From contig JAKSXM010000237.1 in assembly GCA_022575985.1 (NCBI GenBank), forward strand, positions 5,412,501 through 5,476,500: a stretch of DNA of 64,000 nucleotides, given 5' to 3'. The stretch is from Anagrus nilaparvatae. Lineage: Eukaryota > Arthropoda > Insecta > Hymenoptera > Mymaridae. The notes beneath the pieces were generated by a model. The model worked only from the letters and a program-made list of their open reading frames with translations, did not search any database and was not told the DNA's origin. A program made the translations under genes and the position numbers. Of the stretch, positions 1 through 10,204 are shown piece by piece (positions within the stretch are counted from its first letter, which is position 1; every line of letters begins with the position of its first letter).

Positions 1-136
1 TTTACTGACTCGCCAGTCTGGTTAAGGACTCCGTCATTCCATCTGGTTGAAATTTCGTCTTTATGTACTGTCATCTTTAATAAAATATATGTTAGCTAAA
101 AATATACGTTATTTCTCATTATCATCAAAAAAGAAG

Positions 137-141
137 GTTAA

Positions 142-172
<31 letters not shown>

Positions 173-226
173 ATATATATATATATATAAATAAATAGAT
201 AAATAAAAAAAATAAATAAATAAATA
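137..226. repeat. (AAAT)n / (AT)n simple repeat
   Basis: A run of AAAT units passes through a short AT tract and back to AAAT units. It is a plain microsatellite with no coding potential. Bases 1-136 show nothing recognisable. Confidence 0.9.
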
Positions 227-319
227 TTATCCTACCATCTACTATTGCTTGCGGTATCAAGAGAGAAATGATAGTATGTTAGTACAACAGCTGCCGTCAT
301 CCGGATAGCCGCAATACGT

Positions 320-655
320 CTTAATATTAGCCTATACCTTGGACTTCAGGTTTTTTAGTGCGGAGTATGTACTCCACATACTGGCAAATTTCGGACCATA
401 CTTCTTCATTTCGAAGCATCAGGGTAACCACATTCTCAGGTGTGATTTGACCGATGTTAGCTTCTAATTGAAACTTTTTAGCAGCCCACCTATCGCATTT
501 GAAGAATGTGTGTTCCAGCGTGTCTTCTTTGCCAGGACAGTATATACATTCAGCACTATTCATCTTCTGGATCCGAAAGAGGTAGGAGAAAAAAAGTCCA
601 TGTCCACTTAGGAATTGGGTCAAAAAATAATTAATGTCCCCATGCCCTCTATTTA
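320..655 (-). pseudogene. R1-clade non-LTR retrotransposon, ORF2 C-terminal fragment
   Basis: This is the carboxyl end of a reverse-transcriptase polyprotein of an R1-type LINE. The open part covers 327-623 and can be read back to about 655 through the motif YFLTQFLSGHG. It holds the C-terminal zinc knuckle CIYCPGKEDTLEHTFFKC (CX2C-X8-H-X4-C), as in the fuller copy at 52.4-54.2 kb, where the equivalent is CLHCPGVDDAVEHTFFEC. Everything upstream (endonuclease, RT) is missing. It abuts the Helitron fragment at about 655. A dead fragment; function is inferred only from family resemblance. Confidence 0.8.
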
Positions 656-1031
656 TCCAAGGTGATATCTCTCGGATTTAACTCTACTTAATCCTAGGTA
701 AGTTATACCTAATTGCCTTTCACTGTCTCCTATGTGGAGAAACATTTTATTAATAGTTTGTCCTTGTGACTTGTGTATTGTTATCGAAGAAGAAAACATT
801 AGTAGAATTTTTGTTCTGCTGCATTGTATTTTATTATGCGTCCATGTAGGGGTTAAGAACTATCGGAAACAGAATATTATATAAATATGGTCCTGGGTAA
901 TTGTCAAATTCTACCACGATTATTTCAGATAATTGCAGCGGTGAATCATTGTCAGAATAAATTTTAACATGGAATATGTTCATTGGATGGGGTATTTGAA
1001 AAAGTTTAGCTTGGCAGGGGGGGGGGGTCAA
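656..1031 (-). pseudogene. Helitron helicase, C-terminal (PIF1-like) fragment
   Basis: Rolling-circle (Helitron) transposases carry a PIF1-family helicase at the C-terminus. Here the minus strand reads VVEFDNYPGPYL, then after a break SITIHKSQGQTINKM and GLSRVKSE. These are the late helicase motifs (TIHKSQG box and LSRV) of that family. The open part is 834-1031; two stops and a frameshift follow at about 831, and the match ends at a stop near 656. The same strand carries an earlier Helitron part at 3.5-5.1 kb, so the two are probably one element split by later insertions. Confidence 0.75.
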
Positions 1032-1057
1032 AAATTGACGTTTTTAGGGGGAGGGGG

Positions 1058-1561
1058 CACAGTGATCTAGAAAAAAAAGCGGAAATAACCTTTGCTTCAA
1101 TCGAGTTTCTATCCAATTTTAATGCGGGTTGGCTTGTTTTACTCCTGAAGAGCTGTATTTTCCGAAAATAACGACAAAAAAATTTTTTTCCACACAATTT
1201 TCACCCCTTTTTCAGAAATACCACCCTAAAAATTATTTTATAGCAAAATTATAATTTATCCAAAAAAATTTTCTAGGCCTTGTAAAATTATGTATATGCT
1301 TAAATTTGATTGGAAAACAATGAAATTATGTTAAAAAAAAAAATGACCCCTATTCTACCCCTGATTCCCCAAAAACTACCCCTAAAGTTAAATAGCTTAC
1401 AAAATTGTTTTTTTTTTTAATATTACATAAAAATTTTATTTATCGTTATTTTCGTAAAATACAGGTCTTCAGGAGTAGAACAAGCCAACCCGCATTAAAA
1501 TTGGATGGAAACTCGATTGAAGCAAAGGTTATTTCCGCTTTTTTTTTTCGAGATCACTGTG
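1058..1561. mobile_element. Fold-back MITE, 504 bp
   Basis: The left arm starts CACAGTGATCT and the right arm ends AGATCACTGTG. About 110-120 bases at each end are inverted copies, both including the block GGGTTGGCTTGTTYTACTCC or its complement. The centre is AT-rich with homopolymer A runs. G-rich tracts and a repeated 'aaaattgacg..tttta' block lie on both sides. No ORF of its own; a short minus ORF at 1006-1197 is made of arm sequence. Confidence 0.8.
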
Positions 1562-1840
1562 AGGGGGGGGTGAAAAATTGACGCTTTTAGGGGGGGGGGG
1601 TGAATATTTTCGATTTAGGGACTTAGAATAATTTGAAGTGGGAGTCAGGCCTTAATAACAACAAAAACTTAAAGAATACTTTAAGTTTATGGACTTAGCA
1701 TAATTTATATTTCAGGATTTATTGTAATTTTTCTAATTTCGGTTTTTGGATTTATTACTGTTATGAGTGAACATGTTCCATGCTCGTTGGTTGTGTAGTT
1801 ACACAAACCGGTTATACATTTTTTTTCCATAATCTTTCTC
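1561..1840. repeat. Dispersed G-tract repeat, copy 1
   Basis: G-rich tracts are followed by 'gatttagggacttagaataattt' type units (split here for length) and then by a segment ending in ACACAAACCGGTTATA. Similar blocks occur at 6826-7065 and 58980-59420. No coding potential seen. Confidence 0.6.
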
Positions 1841-1904
1841 CATATCCTCAAGTACCATTTATTAAACCTTCAGTTAGATAAATGGAAGTGATCAGCAGAG
1901 GCAT

Positions 1905-2225
1905 CAAATCATGGGACAGATAAATCTCTGGTTAGGCGAAGACAGGCTCCAGCTACAATACTGAAAACGGAAATCGTAATGCTGACCTGTCGAAGGGTTC
2001 CAACCATATTTGAAATAAACGTCGACGATGGCGGGAATCTTCACTCGATCCGAACCAGAATATCAGTGAAGTACCTGAGAGTTCTGCTTAACAACAATCT
2101 AAGCTTCTGGGAACAATTTCCAAAGACGAGTGAAAAGGCCACGTCCTGTCAAGGCTCATGGCCAACATAGGGGGGCCTAAACCAGGAAAGCGAAGACTCC
2201 TGATGCCCTGGTGAATTCAGTTCTC
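1905..2225 (+). pseudogene. R1-clade LINE reverse transcriptase, 3' part of RT domain
   Basis: The plus strand reads INLWLGEDRLQLQ, LTCRRVP and DDGGNLHSIRTRISVKYL, closely matching the copy at 53.3-53.5 kb (INLWMGDHGLQL, LTRRRVP, DDGGNPHTIRTRRSVKYL). The open stretch is 1979-2170, with frameshifts on both sides. A fold-back element interrupts the copy at 2226, and the LINE resumes at about 2846. Catalytic RT motifs upstream are absent, so it is a 5'-truncated dead copy. Confidence 0.8.
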
Positions 2226-2855
2226 AAATGTGACAAATCGATACACATAAATGTGTTTTATGATTATAACGAACAAAGACGTATTAGGCATAGAAATACT
2301 GACAATTTCTTGTTCAATATTATTTCTAACCATTAATTAAAATGGATTTTTAAATTAATAATTTTAAATAAACTTAAAATTATATTTCATGAATAAAAAA
2401 TACGTCCTCCACCGAGAATTGAACTCGGGTCTCTGAATTGCTAGTCCATTATGCTAACCACTACATCATGGAAGACACCGAATTAAACTCTCTCGGAAGA
2501 CATATTTTTCATTCTTGAAAGTAGACAATTCATTTATCAATTGTCGAATTATTTTTAATTATTGGTATAGAAGATAACATAGTTATCTTTATGTTTGCGG
2601 CAAATTTCAAATTCGACAAATCGATACACATAAATGTGTTTTATGATTATAACGAACAAAGCCGTATTATGCATATCAAATTTGCAAAATATTTGCGAAA
2701 TAATATTGAACAAGAAATTGTCATATTTTTATGTCTAATGCGGATTTGTTCGTTATAATCATAAAACACATTTATGTGTATTGATTTGTGAAATTTGAAA
2801 TTTGCCACGAACATAAAGATAACTATGTTATCTTCTATACCAATAATTAAAAATA
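2226..2855. mobile_element. Fold-back insertion carrying a tRNA-like unit
   Basis: The insertion interrupts the R1 LINE copy. The 11-base target AATTCAGTTCT occurs on both sides (about 2214-2224 and 2857-2867), as expected for a target-site duplication. Inside, a block around TTATGATTATAACGAACAAA occurs at about 2260 and 2640 and in inverted form at 2735-2790. A second block (GATAACATAGTTATC region, about 2530-2600) is inverted at 2796-2850. The structure is a nested palindrome. It encodes no protein and holds a minus-strand tRNA-like sequence. Confidence 0.75.
2404..2475 (-). tRNA. tRNA-like sequence (anticodon loop suggests AGC), probably a pseudo-tRNA or SINE head
   Basis: Read on the minus strand, 72 bases fold as a cloverleaf. 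The 7-bp acceptor is TCTTCCA/TGGAGGA with one G-U pair. The D stem is ATGT/GCAT with loop AGTGGTTA. The anticodon stem is imperfect (one A-G mismatch, one G-T pair) with loop CTAGCAA. The T arm is perfect, CCGAG-TTCAATT-CTCGG. Boxes A (TGATGTAGTGG) and B (GAGTTCAATTCTC) are visible, box A slightly off consensus. It lies inside a transposable insertion, so a SINE-type or dead tRNA is more likely than a working gene. Confidence 0.55.
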
Positions 2856-3395
2856 AATTCAGTTCTGCTAAATGGATCGGAAGTTTGGGTGGACGCCACC
2901 CGAATCAAAAAGTACAGGCATAAGATCTGCTCTGTACAGAGGCAAGCGGCACTTAGGATCTTCAGCGCATACTACTCGGTATTGCTATCGGCGATCCAAG
3001 TGGTAGCTAGTGTCCTTCCAATTGACGTGTTAGCATTGGAGCGGAAATCTTTCTTCGACAGTGTAGAGAAGCGCGAAGTAGCTTTCTCCCGCGCCCGCTC
3101 CAAAACTATGAATAAATGGCAGAGACGTTGGGACTGCGACGGAAAGGGCCAGTGGACGCACAGACTGATTCCGGATCTGAAGGCCTGGATGGAACGCGAA
3201 TATGGGGAGGTAGACTTCTATCTCACCTAATTCTTAACAGGTCATGGGTACTTACGTGATATGTTGGATACTTACAACTTACGTTGTATACTTACGTAGA
3301 AGTAGCACAAGGTGGTAAGAGGGCAGAACTTGCACTATTTGGGTGAGGTAGATACCGTAGAGCATACATTCTTCGGATGTCTATTAATTTCGAAT
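2846..3395 (+). pseudogene. R1-clade LINE ORF2 C-terminal part
   Basis: This continues the LINE copy broken at 2226. The open part 2889-3230 reads KICSVQRQAALRI, VVASVLPIDVLALERK, WTHRLIPDLKAW and GEVDFYLT, parallel to the 53.6-54.0 kb copy. After a stop at 3228-3230 the match goes on (FLTGHGYL, then a decayed VEHTFFGC zinc-knuckle region near 3358-3380). Stops and frameshifts show it is dead. Confidence 0.8.
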
Positions 3396-3480
3396 ATGTT
3401 TTATGAGTAACATCTTGTAATTGTGCATTTTGTAAACACAAATATTTCTGAAATTATTTAAAAACAAGATTTCTCTGTGT

Positions 3481-5070
3481 TTGCATTTTATTAGTATGTT
3501 TTTTTGTACTAAATATTGCTATATCCCCTTGGGTGTTAATTGGTTATTATCACCGAATAAAGAGATTATTATTCCATCGAATAGTTCATCAATTTTGTTA
3601 TCAAACATTTCTTTACACCGTGATTCTATTTTGTATAAAGTGCGTAAGCCTATTAATGACATTTCGTCATTTATCAAAAATTAAAAATTTGGGTGTCAAA
3701 GTTTTATTTTTAATGGCGTCTACTTTTGTATTTATACAGTTTAAAATTTTTTGTTTATCTTATGTAAATTTTATTTACATAAATTTTATATTAGTTATCT
3801 TGTCATCTGGATTATCTTTGTTAAGATTTACTAACTTATAATTATTTAAAAATTTATCTATATCTATTTTAGATGGTACATTTTCGTCTGTTGTATTCCA
3901 ATTGTAGCATAAGTCAATTGGTCTTTTTAAATATTAAAAAGGATTTTTAACCATGTCATCATTAATAGAATCAGGATTTTTCTCTGTTTTATGATATTCT
4001 TGTAAATTTATATTACTTTTTTCTGTAATATTTAAAGAATTTTAGAGTTCCTTCCATGTATCATGATTCACATTATAAATTAAAATATAATTTATATTAT
4101 TTTTAAATGCTACATTTAAAATACAATTAAATTTATAGTACTTTTCATCCTCTGCTTCATTATCAACAATTTTACATTTAGGAAACATTTTTTTTTTTGA
4201 TAAATTTATTTTTATAAACTTTGTAGTATTTAGAAAAATTTATCAAATTTAAATCTTCATGTTCAGGTGGTCTTATTTTTTATTTTTCAATTATTGTTGA
4301 ATTAATGGATGTTATAATTTCTTTAGTCAGGTTGCATATCTAAAATGAATAAAAATTAAATAAGTATTTTATATAAATGACCAATAATCAATTTATATTG
4401 TAAAAATACCTCAACTGGTTTCCAATCTTCATCTTGTAAAACTAATGCGTTAGATGTTCGTGAACTGTGGTAAAGCGGCCAACTCATAAGTAAATGTATT
4501 TTAGAGTTCCTTCCATGTATTATTTCTTGTGCAGTGTAATCTTGTTCAATAAATTATCTGATATTGAATGGCAAATTTTTTGTATGAGCCTTTTGAAATT
4601 TTTTCACTTTCTGATACGTAATTAGCGATGTAATAATAAACTGCTTATTTAGAAACAATCAGTAAGAAATCTGTAGTAGCTCGCCAAATAGATGTTATAA
4701 TGGGATTATATCTTTGCAATAACGGATCATTGCATTTTGTATGATATCTTAAATGACCATCTGTGTTGTCTATGCAACTTTTTGTTCTTAGAGGTTGGGG
4801 AAAATTGAAACGACATGTAAGTTTGTTTGATTTGCACTTAGCAAGCAATGTTCACCATGTACGGTATGTCTTTGCGGTCTATTAAGTAAATATATTAAAT
4901 CATTTGTCAAATTATTAATATTTATATCCGAAAAATTTTCTCGAGATGGATAAGATAAGCCTATATCATGTCATAGCTAAACAAAAATGATCAAAATATT
5001 TAAAAAGTTTTTCTATTTCTTCTTCTGATAAATTATTGTTATCAAATGATGGTGCATTATTTATTTGATT
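3481..5070 (-). pseudogene. Helitron replicase/helicase, N-terminal and middle region remnants
   Basis: On the minus strand from about 5070 downward the following can be read in shifting frames: LIYLLNRPQRHTVHGEHCL, then CRFNFPQPLR, HLRYHTKCNDPLLQRYNP and IWRATTDF (open at 4645-4848), VYYYIANYVSESEK, then QEIIHGRN, MSWPLYHSSRT and DEDWKPVE. This order (QRHT, CRFNFP, RNDP, YIAxYxSK, helicase-linker motifs) is typical of Helitron proteins. Below about 4330 the coding resemblance fades into lysine- and asparagine-rich text (for example KFLNNYKLVNLNKDNPDD near 3.85 kb). Plus-strand ORFs at 3481-3841 are antisense shadows. The PIF1 end at 656-1031 is probably the same copy. Confidence 0.7.
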
Positions 5071-5924
5071 TTTTTGAACGGTATGGCAAATATTTCTGAT
5101 AAATAAAAAATACTATCGATAGTAGATGTTATTAAAATATGCAAATTACTAATGTACAAATAAGCTGTGACTTTTAAAACTACGAAAGGAACAAAAACGT
5201 AAAATATTCTTACAATAATTGCAAATCACTATTTTAAAATTATCAACGATTCTCGACTTAAAAAATCCACTTTAATCTAAACTTGATATTTTAGGCATGT
5301 TCACAAAACCAAAAAACATAAAACTTGCGTAAAATTGTATATTATGGTTGAAGCAAGCAATACTAAAAGAGTTCGCCCAAAAATATTTCTAGTAAGGTAT
5401 AAGATTTGAAATCAAATTATATTTATTTTAATCATCACAGTAACAAAAAATCTTGCTAGATTTACAAACTATAAAAACTTAGACATAAAGTATCGTGTGT
5501 TGAAAAGTTATTTTAGGTTTAACATCCCAGTTAAAGGAAGGTAATATTAGGTAAAGTAATTAGTAGGTTATGATAAGAATAATGCCTAATATAAGACTTT
5601 TTTCCAATTTGATCTAAGAAAGTAAATTAAGATTGTTTGTATATTTTAGTGAGGTATTTTAGGATTAAATGATTATATTATGTATTTTCTAAAAGAAGTA
5701 AAAACAATATTAAGTTTTAACGTATTATTAATAAATCGAGTATCTCGAGAAAGATGACTGCATATAAAAAAAATACACGATTATTCTTAAAATTTTCAAG
5801 ATTCATTATTTACTATCTAAAATTGCTCTGTAATAACTAGAAGATATTGACAATATTATTTTTATACTAATAAGTCCAAAATTTAAAATTTACATTCCTG
5901 AAAAACAAAAAGTTCATTCTTAGA
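5071..5924. other. AT-rich stretch, nothing recognised
   Basis: No ORF, structured RNA or repeat was recognised here. It may be the eroded 5' part of the Helitron. Confidence 0.6.
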
Positions 5925-6660
5925 TTATATAGGTGTAAGGCATGACGTGTCGTCTTTATTTTAAAGCGGCTTTTTTTAGATTATTTGGGGGTAAGACATG
6001 ACCTGTATTTTTTTATTAACGACAACTCACTTAGGTTATTTGGGAGTAAGGCTTGACGTGTCGTTTTTTTATTCTAGAAAATTTTCTTAATTTATGTGAA
6101 TGTAAGAAGGACGTGTCGTCTTTATTTTATAAAGACTAGCCTTAGGTTATGTAGGTATAAGATATGATGTGTCATTTTTTTATAAACGAGAAGTCTCTTA
6201 GATTATTTGGGTGTCAGTCATTGTGTGTATTTTTTTTATAAATGACAATTTCCTTAGTTTATGCGGATGAAAGGCATAACGTGTCGTTATTATATTATGA
6301 AGGCCTTCCTTAAGATATGTAGTTGTAAGGCATAACGAGTCGTTTTTATTTTATAGAGGTCTGCCTTAGGTTATGTGGATGTAAAGCTTGACATTTTAAT
6401 TTTATTTTAAACAGGCCTTCCTTAGGTTATGTGGATATCAGGCATATCGTGCATGACATGTATATTTTTTTTTTATAAAGGACATATCGATTAGGTTTTG
6501 TGGATGTAAGGCATAATATGTCGTTTTTAATTTATTGAGGCCTTCCTTAGGTCAAGTGGGTGTATGTCTTGTATTATAGTTTTTTTATATCTCTTTTTAA
6601 GGATTTTTGGTTAAAACGCATGTTCTATAGTTTACTTTTTTCATTGACGACTACCTTAGA
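5925..6660. repeat. Minisatellite A, array 1 (about 12 units of ~57 bp)
   Basis: The core 'taggttatgtggatgtaagg' followed by 'catgacgtgtcg' and a T-rich spacer recurs at about 5930, 5988, 6044, 6103, 6151, 6208, 6264, 6320, 6376, 6433, 6500 and 6557. Units have drifted but stay in register. A related array with the same core lies at 30.9-31.3 kb. Confidence 0.85.
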
Positions 6661-6825
6661 TTATATGGGGGAGAGCAGGTTCATGAAGGTTCATTATTTT
6701 ATATGTATGCAGGATAATTTTGGTATAATTTTTTAAAAGTTATAGTATTAGTTAAATGCATGTTATGTGGGAACGCTATCTTTTAATATAAACTTGTTTA
6801 TAGGGAGAAGGTACTTCCAAGCTTG

Positions 6826-7065
6826 AAAATTAAGAGGGGGAGGGGGGTTTAAATTTGTCCAAATACAGTTAAGTCCATTAAATGTTGTCAAAATAGTTTG
6901 GGCTTAGAATCTTAACAGCTAGTAAGATGATAATTACAAATTATAAAATTAGAAAATTGTATTGTAATGTTGAGAAACATTTGTATTATATCTAGTCCTC
7001 AGATGGAAGTAAACATGTTCTATGCATTTAGGTTATGTTTACACAAATCGGTTATAATTTTTGGT
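6826..7065. repeat. Dispersed G-tract repeat, copy 2
   Basis: It starts with a G-rich tract (aagagggggaggggggttt), has TGATAATTACAAATTATAAA (also near 59350) and ends with ACACAAATCGGTTATAATTT, matching the block near 1810. Same family as copies 1 and 3. Confidence 0.6.
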
Positions 7066-8060
7066 GAATGCAACTAGTATTCATTTCAAAGTTTGAGGTA
7101 TAGGCACAATTTGCTATGTTTGAAAATAGTAACTTTTTAATTGGAACTTAATAAATTTATTTTTTGTTAAAAGATTTTTTATTTCAAGAATTCCATTAAA
7201 ATATTTCATTATTTTTTAAAAAATATTTCTTTTTCTGATTTTAAACTCTTTTTAATTAATTTAATAAATTTATAAATGAGAGTTTTTAATATCAGTTATG
7301 CAGATTTTAGTTTGAATTCTGTGAAATTTGATAATATGATACATTTTTCTGCAAATAGTTGACTCAAATGAGTTCCGACAACTGATTTACACAATAAAAG
7401 TTGATAAATATTTCAGCAGGAGATTACCTTTAACTACTTAGACCACAGACATAAATGTAATCTTAATTGATTCTTATTTATTGAATAAAATTATACTTAC
7501 AATCTTTCGCTAAATTACAAAATAATAGTCTTTTATGACTCAGCGAGGAGTTGTTTAAGTTTTTTTAATTTTATAAATAAAATAATTTTCAGATTATGTT
7601 TATCTCTTCTATTGCATTAGAAAATTTGAAAATTTATAAAAGAGAACATAATTTGCACATTAGGCAAAGAGTGGTGGTTTGAACTCAAACGAGTGGACGT
7701 GGCTTATTTGGGAGTAGGGGAGGGGATAAACTACAATATCATGAATGTGTTGTGCACTTGAGTAGAAATAATTAAGGGTCCTGCAGTTGTACGAAAGGCG
7801 TTGTGCATTAAAGCGTGATTAATGAGATAAGACATGGCCAAAATAGGGTGTGTTTAGACAGGAGGCTTGAGATTATTGAAGTCCCTGATATGTAATTAAT
7901 TTTTTAAGGGAGGTTTTATATTGTGCTGATTGGGTATTTTTTAAATGTTAAAAGAATATGTAACCCATAAATAAATTTTTATTTAGTTTTGTCTCGAGTC
8001 TTTTGTAGACGTGTTTCTTTTGTTGTTGACAGTGAATATTTTAAATTAGTATAATATTTT
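7066..8060. other. AT-rich stretch, nothing recognised
   Basis: No coding or structured signal could be supported. It may include the eroded 5' part of the polymerase gene that becomes recognisable at about 8065. Confidence 0.5.
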
Positions 8061-8064
8061 TTTT

Positions 8065-8790
8065 CAAAGTTTTTGAGGGGCGCTGATGGTGCCCTTGAAA
8101 GAATCTAAGAAAAGCCTTGTTTTAGATAAAAGTGTAGTATTTGTCTGGAACGGTTTGATGCTCCATTTTACAAATATTAATTTGAAGTTATTGACAGATA
8201 TCGAAATGGTTATTTTTTTTCAAAACGCTATACGCGGAGGGTTGTTGAACCAATAGATACGCCGAAACTAACAAAAGGTGTATGGGGAAAGATTTTGACA
8301 CGGAAAAATACCTCTTTTATGGCGTTGTAAATCACCTTTATGGCGAAGCCATGTCGAATCAATTAGCTTATTCAGAAATTGAATGGGTGTCCCCAAAAAG
8401 CGTTCATATACTGGAGCTCTCTGATGACGCACCTTATCGCTACATGGTCGAAGAAGATTTTCATATTCCCCAAGAAAAATATGATTTTTTAAATGATTTT
8501 CGACTTTTACCAGTGCGCAAAAAATCCCTTCCAATTCCAAGATCCCAAAATTATTAACAACCCTTCAGGATAAAAGTCATTAAATTTTACACTACAGGAA
8601 TCTCAAGCAAGCAGTGAAATATAGTTTGAAACTCGTAAGATTTGAAGAGTATTGAGATGCAGACAAGCTCAATGGTTAAAGAGTTACATTGATTTAAATC
8701 TAGCAGCAACCAATAATGAATTTGATAAAAATCTTTTCAAGCTTTTAAATATTGTAATTTGTGAAAATAGTATATTAAGTATCAAGGGCG
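8065..8790 (+). pseudogene. Protein-primed family B DNA polymerase fragment (Polinton/Maverick-like)
   Basis: In three shifting frames the plus strand reads LLTDIEMVIFFQNAIRGG (about 8185-8240), then an open part at 8282-8557 with KDFDTEKYLFYGVVNHLYG, EIEWVSP and FLNDFRLLPV, then LHYRNLKQAVKYSLKLVRF and WLKSYIDLN...FDKNLFKLLN up to about 8785. This is the order seen in protein-primed PolB proteins of Polinton/Maverick and related viruses-in-genomes (LxTDxxM, IRGG, NNLYG, WLKxYID, FFKLxNNSVFGK). The aspartate usually just before NNLYG is missing (YGVVNHLYG), and there are several stops and frameshifts, so it is dead. The minus ORF at 8268-8540 is antisense. Confidence 0.75.
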
Positions 8791-8985
8791 TAAAAGTTTC
8801 AGCACTAGCGTGAGCACTAGCACGAGTGCTCGGCGAAGCTGGGCACGAGTGATTTGTGTTCACGCTCGTATCTAAAGTATTTCGCCCATGGTGCTTACAC
8901 TATTTTTTGCCCCCCTAGGCGTAGAACGAGTTCAGAAAATTCTTTACGCACGAGTTTTACGCCCGGGAGAACAAAAAATTTTTTT
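8769..8985. mobile_element. Short GC-rich MITE, copy 1
   Basis: It opens with TATTAAGTATCAAGGGCG and closes near TTTTACGCCCGGG, so GGGCGTAAAA and TTTTACGCCC form the terminal inverted ends. Inside are nested palindromes built from CACTAGCACGAGTGCTCGG and GGGCACGAGTGAT. An almost identical copy is at 50503-50716. It lies at the end of the polymerase remnant. Confidence 0.75.
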
Positions 8986-9447
8986 ATTGAATATTTTATA
9001 ATTATTTATATTTATTAGTCAATTTTTTGGAAAATCAATTAGGTAGGAAAAAATTATACTTGAAAACTCATTGGAATGGTCCATCCCATAAAGTCGTTAT
9101 GGCATCCAGATGTACGTCTCCAAGCTAAATTTTAACAAATTTACGACATTTTCACCAAATCTTGTTGCTGTTGAATTGATGCCAATATAAAAATTGATAG
9201 GCTGATATACACGGGTGCCTGTATATTAGACTTGTCAAAAATTGTAATGTACGATTTTTTTATGGGTTTTTGAAACCTGAATGTGGCCAAGATTTTAATT
9301 TGTTGTTTTTTTCTCGAATTTATGGATCATGAAATTTACGAAATTATAAAAAGAAGTTATATTTGTTCATGGGTTTTTTGAATTTTGAGTTAAAGTATTC
9401 TTTTCGTTTATCGCTGTGAATTTTGGAAGGCTTGTAATTTATGAATT
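8986..9447. other. No gene recognised
   Basis: AT-rich sequence between the MITE and the integrase remnant. It may be internal sequence of the decayed Polinton-like element. Confidence 0.5.
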
Positions 9448-9760
9448 TCAAAATTTCTTCCATTTCATAACTTCATCGTTGGCGCTTTTTGATTTTAATG
9501 GTCGTACCCAGGCGAATTTCGTCATGGCGTTATTCACCACGAGAAGAAACTTGATTCCTTTGTTCTGCCTTGAATATCTGCTCATGTCAATGAGATCATT
9601 TTCAAAAAGGTCATGAATAGATTTAACAATCATGTGTCTTCTTGGAAAGTTTCTGCGCGTTGGAGAAAAGGAGTTCCTGTACGAGTTGCTGATTCATTTT
9701 GAAAATATTAATAAAAACGTTACTAGGAGGTTACAGGTGGCGGCTACTATGATAACTGCG
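9448..9760 (-). pseudogene. Retroviral-type integrase fragment (Polinton/Maverick-like)
   Basis: The minus strand reads RRNFPRRHMIVKSIHDLFE, then NDLIDMSRYSRQNKGIKFLL and FAWVRPLKSKS, with the open part at 9448-9633 and the lead-in up to about 9700. In the integrases of Polinton-like elements the same spot reads RRNFxRRRVIVKGIDDLWQADLV (split) with the first catalytic Asp in 'ADLVDM'; here it is 'NDLIDM', so the Asp is kept. The rest of the DDE core is lost at a stop near 9448. It lies on the strand opposite the polymerase remnant, as expected for a convergent layout. The plus ORFs at 9416-9814 are antisense. Confidence 0.75.
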
Positions 9761-9881
9761 AACGACACACACAAGTGCTTTTTACAAAGCGACAATTTTG
9801 TTGTGCAAATCTAACAATTGTTAACATGTATTAAAGATCCCATGCATTATAGACTACATACATCGTAACCCATTGTTCGAT

Positions 9882-10079
9882 TTACGTGCGCAGAAAAAAT
9901 GAAAATAATGCCACAAATACATTACAGGTGGCTGAAATCAAAATCACTGTAAAGGTAACACACAAATCTCTGTTGTAAAGAGTTAATTCGCGTTTGCAAG
10001 TATCGCATTCTCCAGCATAATCCCGATTACAAATGCTCGAATCTGGATTATCGATATCCGAATCTTGAGATGACTTCAT
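9882..10079 (-). CDS. Hypothetical small membrane protein, 65 aa
   Basis: Not recognised. The ORF begins with an acidic, hydrophilic part containing four cysteines (CNRDYAGECDTCKRE) and then has one strong hydrophobic stretch, FTVILISATCNVFVALFSFF, at about residues 42-61. It lies between the integrase and accessory remnants on the same strand, so it could be a small gene of the Polinton-like element. It could equally be chance. Confidence 0.3.
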   Translation of the reverse strand: MKSSQDSDIDNPDSSICNRDYAGECDTCKRELTLYNRDLCVTFTVILISATCNVFVALFSFFLRT

Positions 10080-10204
10080 TGTAAATGAAAGCTCCTACAA
10101 ACAAGGTCAGTAAAAATGCAAGCAAAGTGTTTAAACGCTTTAATTTACTTTAGTCGTTGCGTAACTGATATTTAATGTACAAAACGTTGATTTTTTCGTC
10201 CATA

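Noticed and set aside
3481..3841. Two overlapping plus-strand ORFs (67 and 102 codons)
   Set aside because: Low-complexity, antisense to the Helitron remnant; no protein motif.
5925..6660. Possible telomere-type (TTAGG)n repeat
   Set aside because: TTAGG occurs once per ~57-bp unit as part of the core TTAGGTTATG, not as a tandem pentamer.
5925..6660. Possible CRISPR array
   Set aside because: Units drift throughout, with no conserved repeat and unique spacer pattern and no cas genes; this is eukaryotic minisatellite DNA.
8268..8540. Minus-strand ORF of 90 codons
   Set aside because: Antisense to the polymerase fragment, whose plus-strand motifs are clear.
9416..9814. Plus-strand ORFs of 66 and 60 codons
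   Set aside because: Antisense to the integrase fragment.
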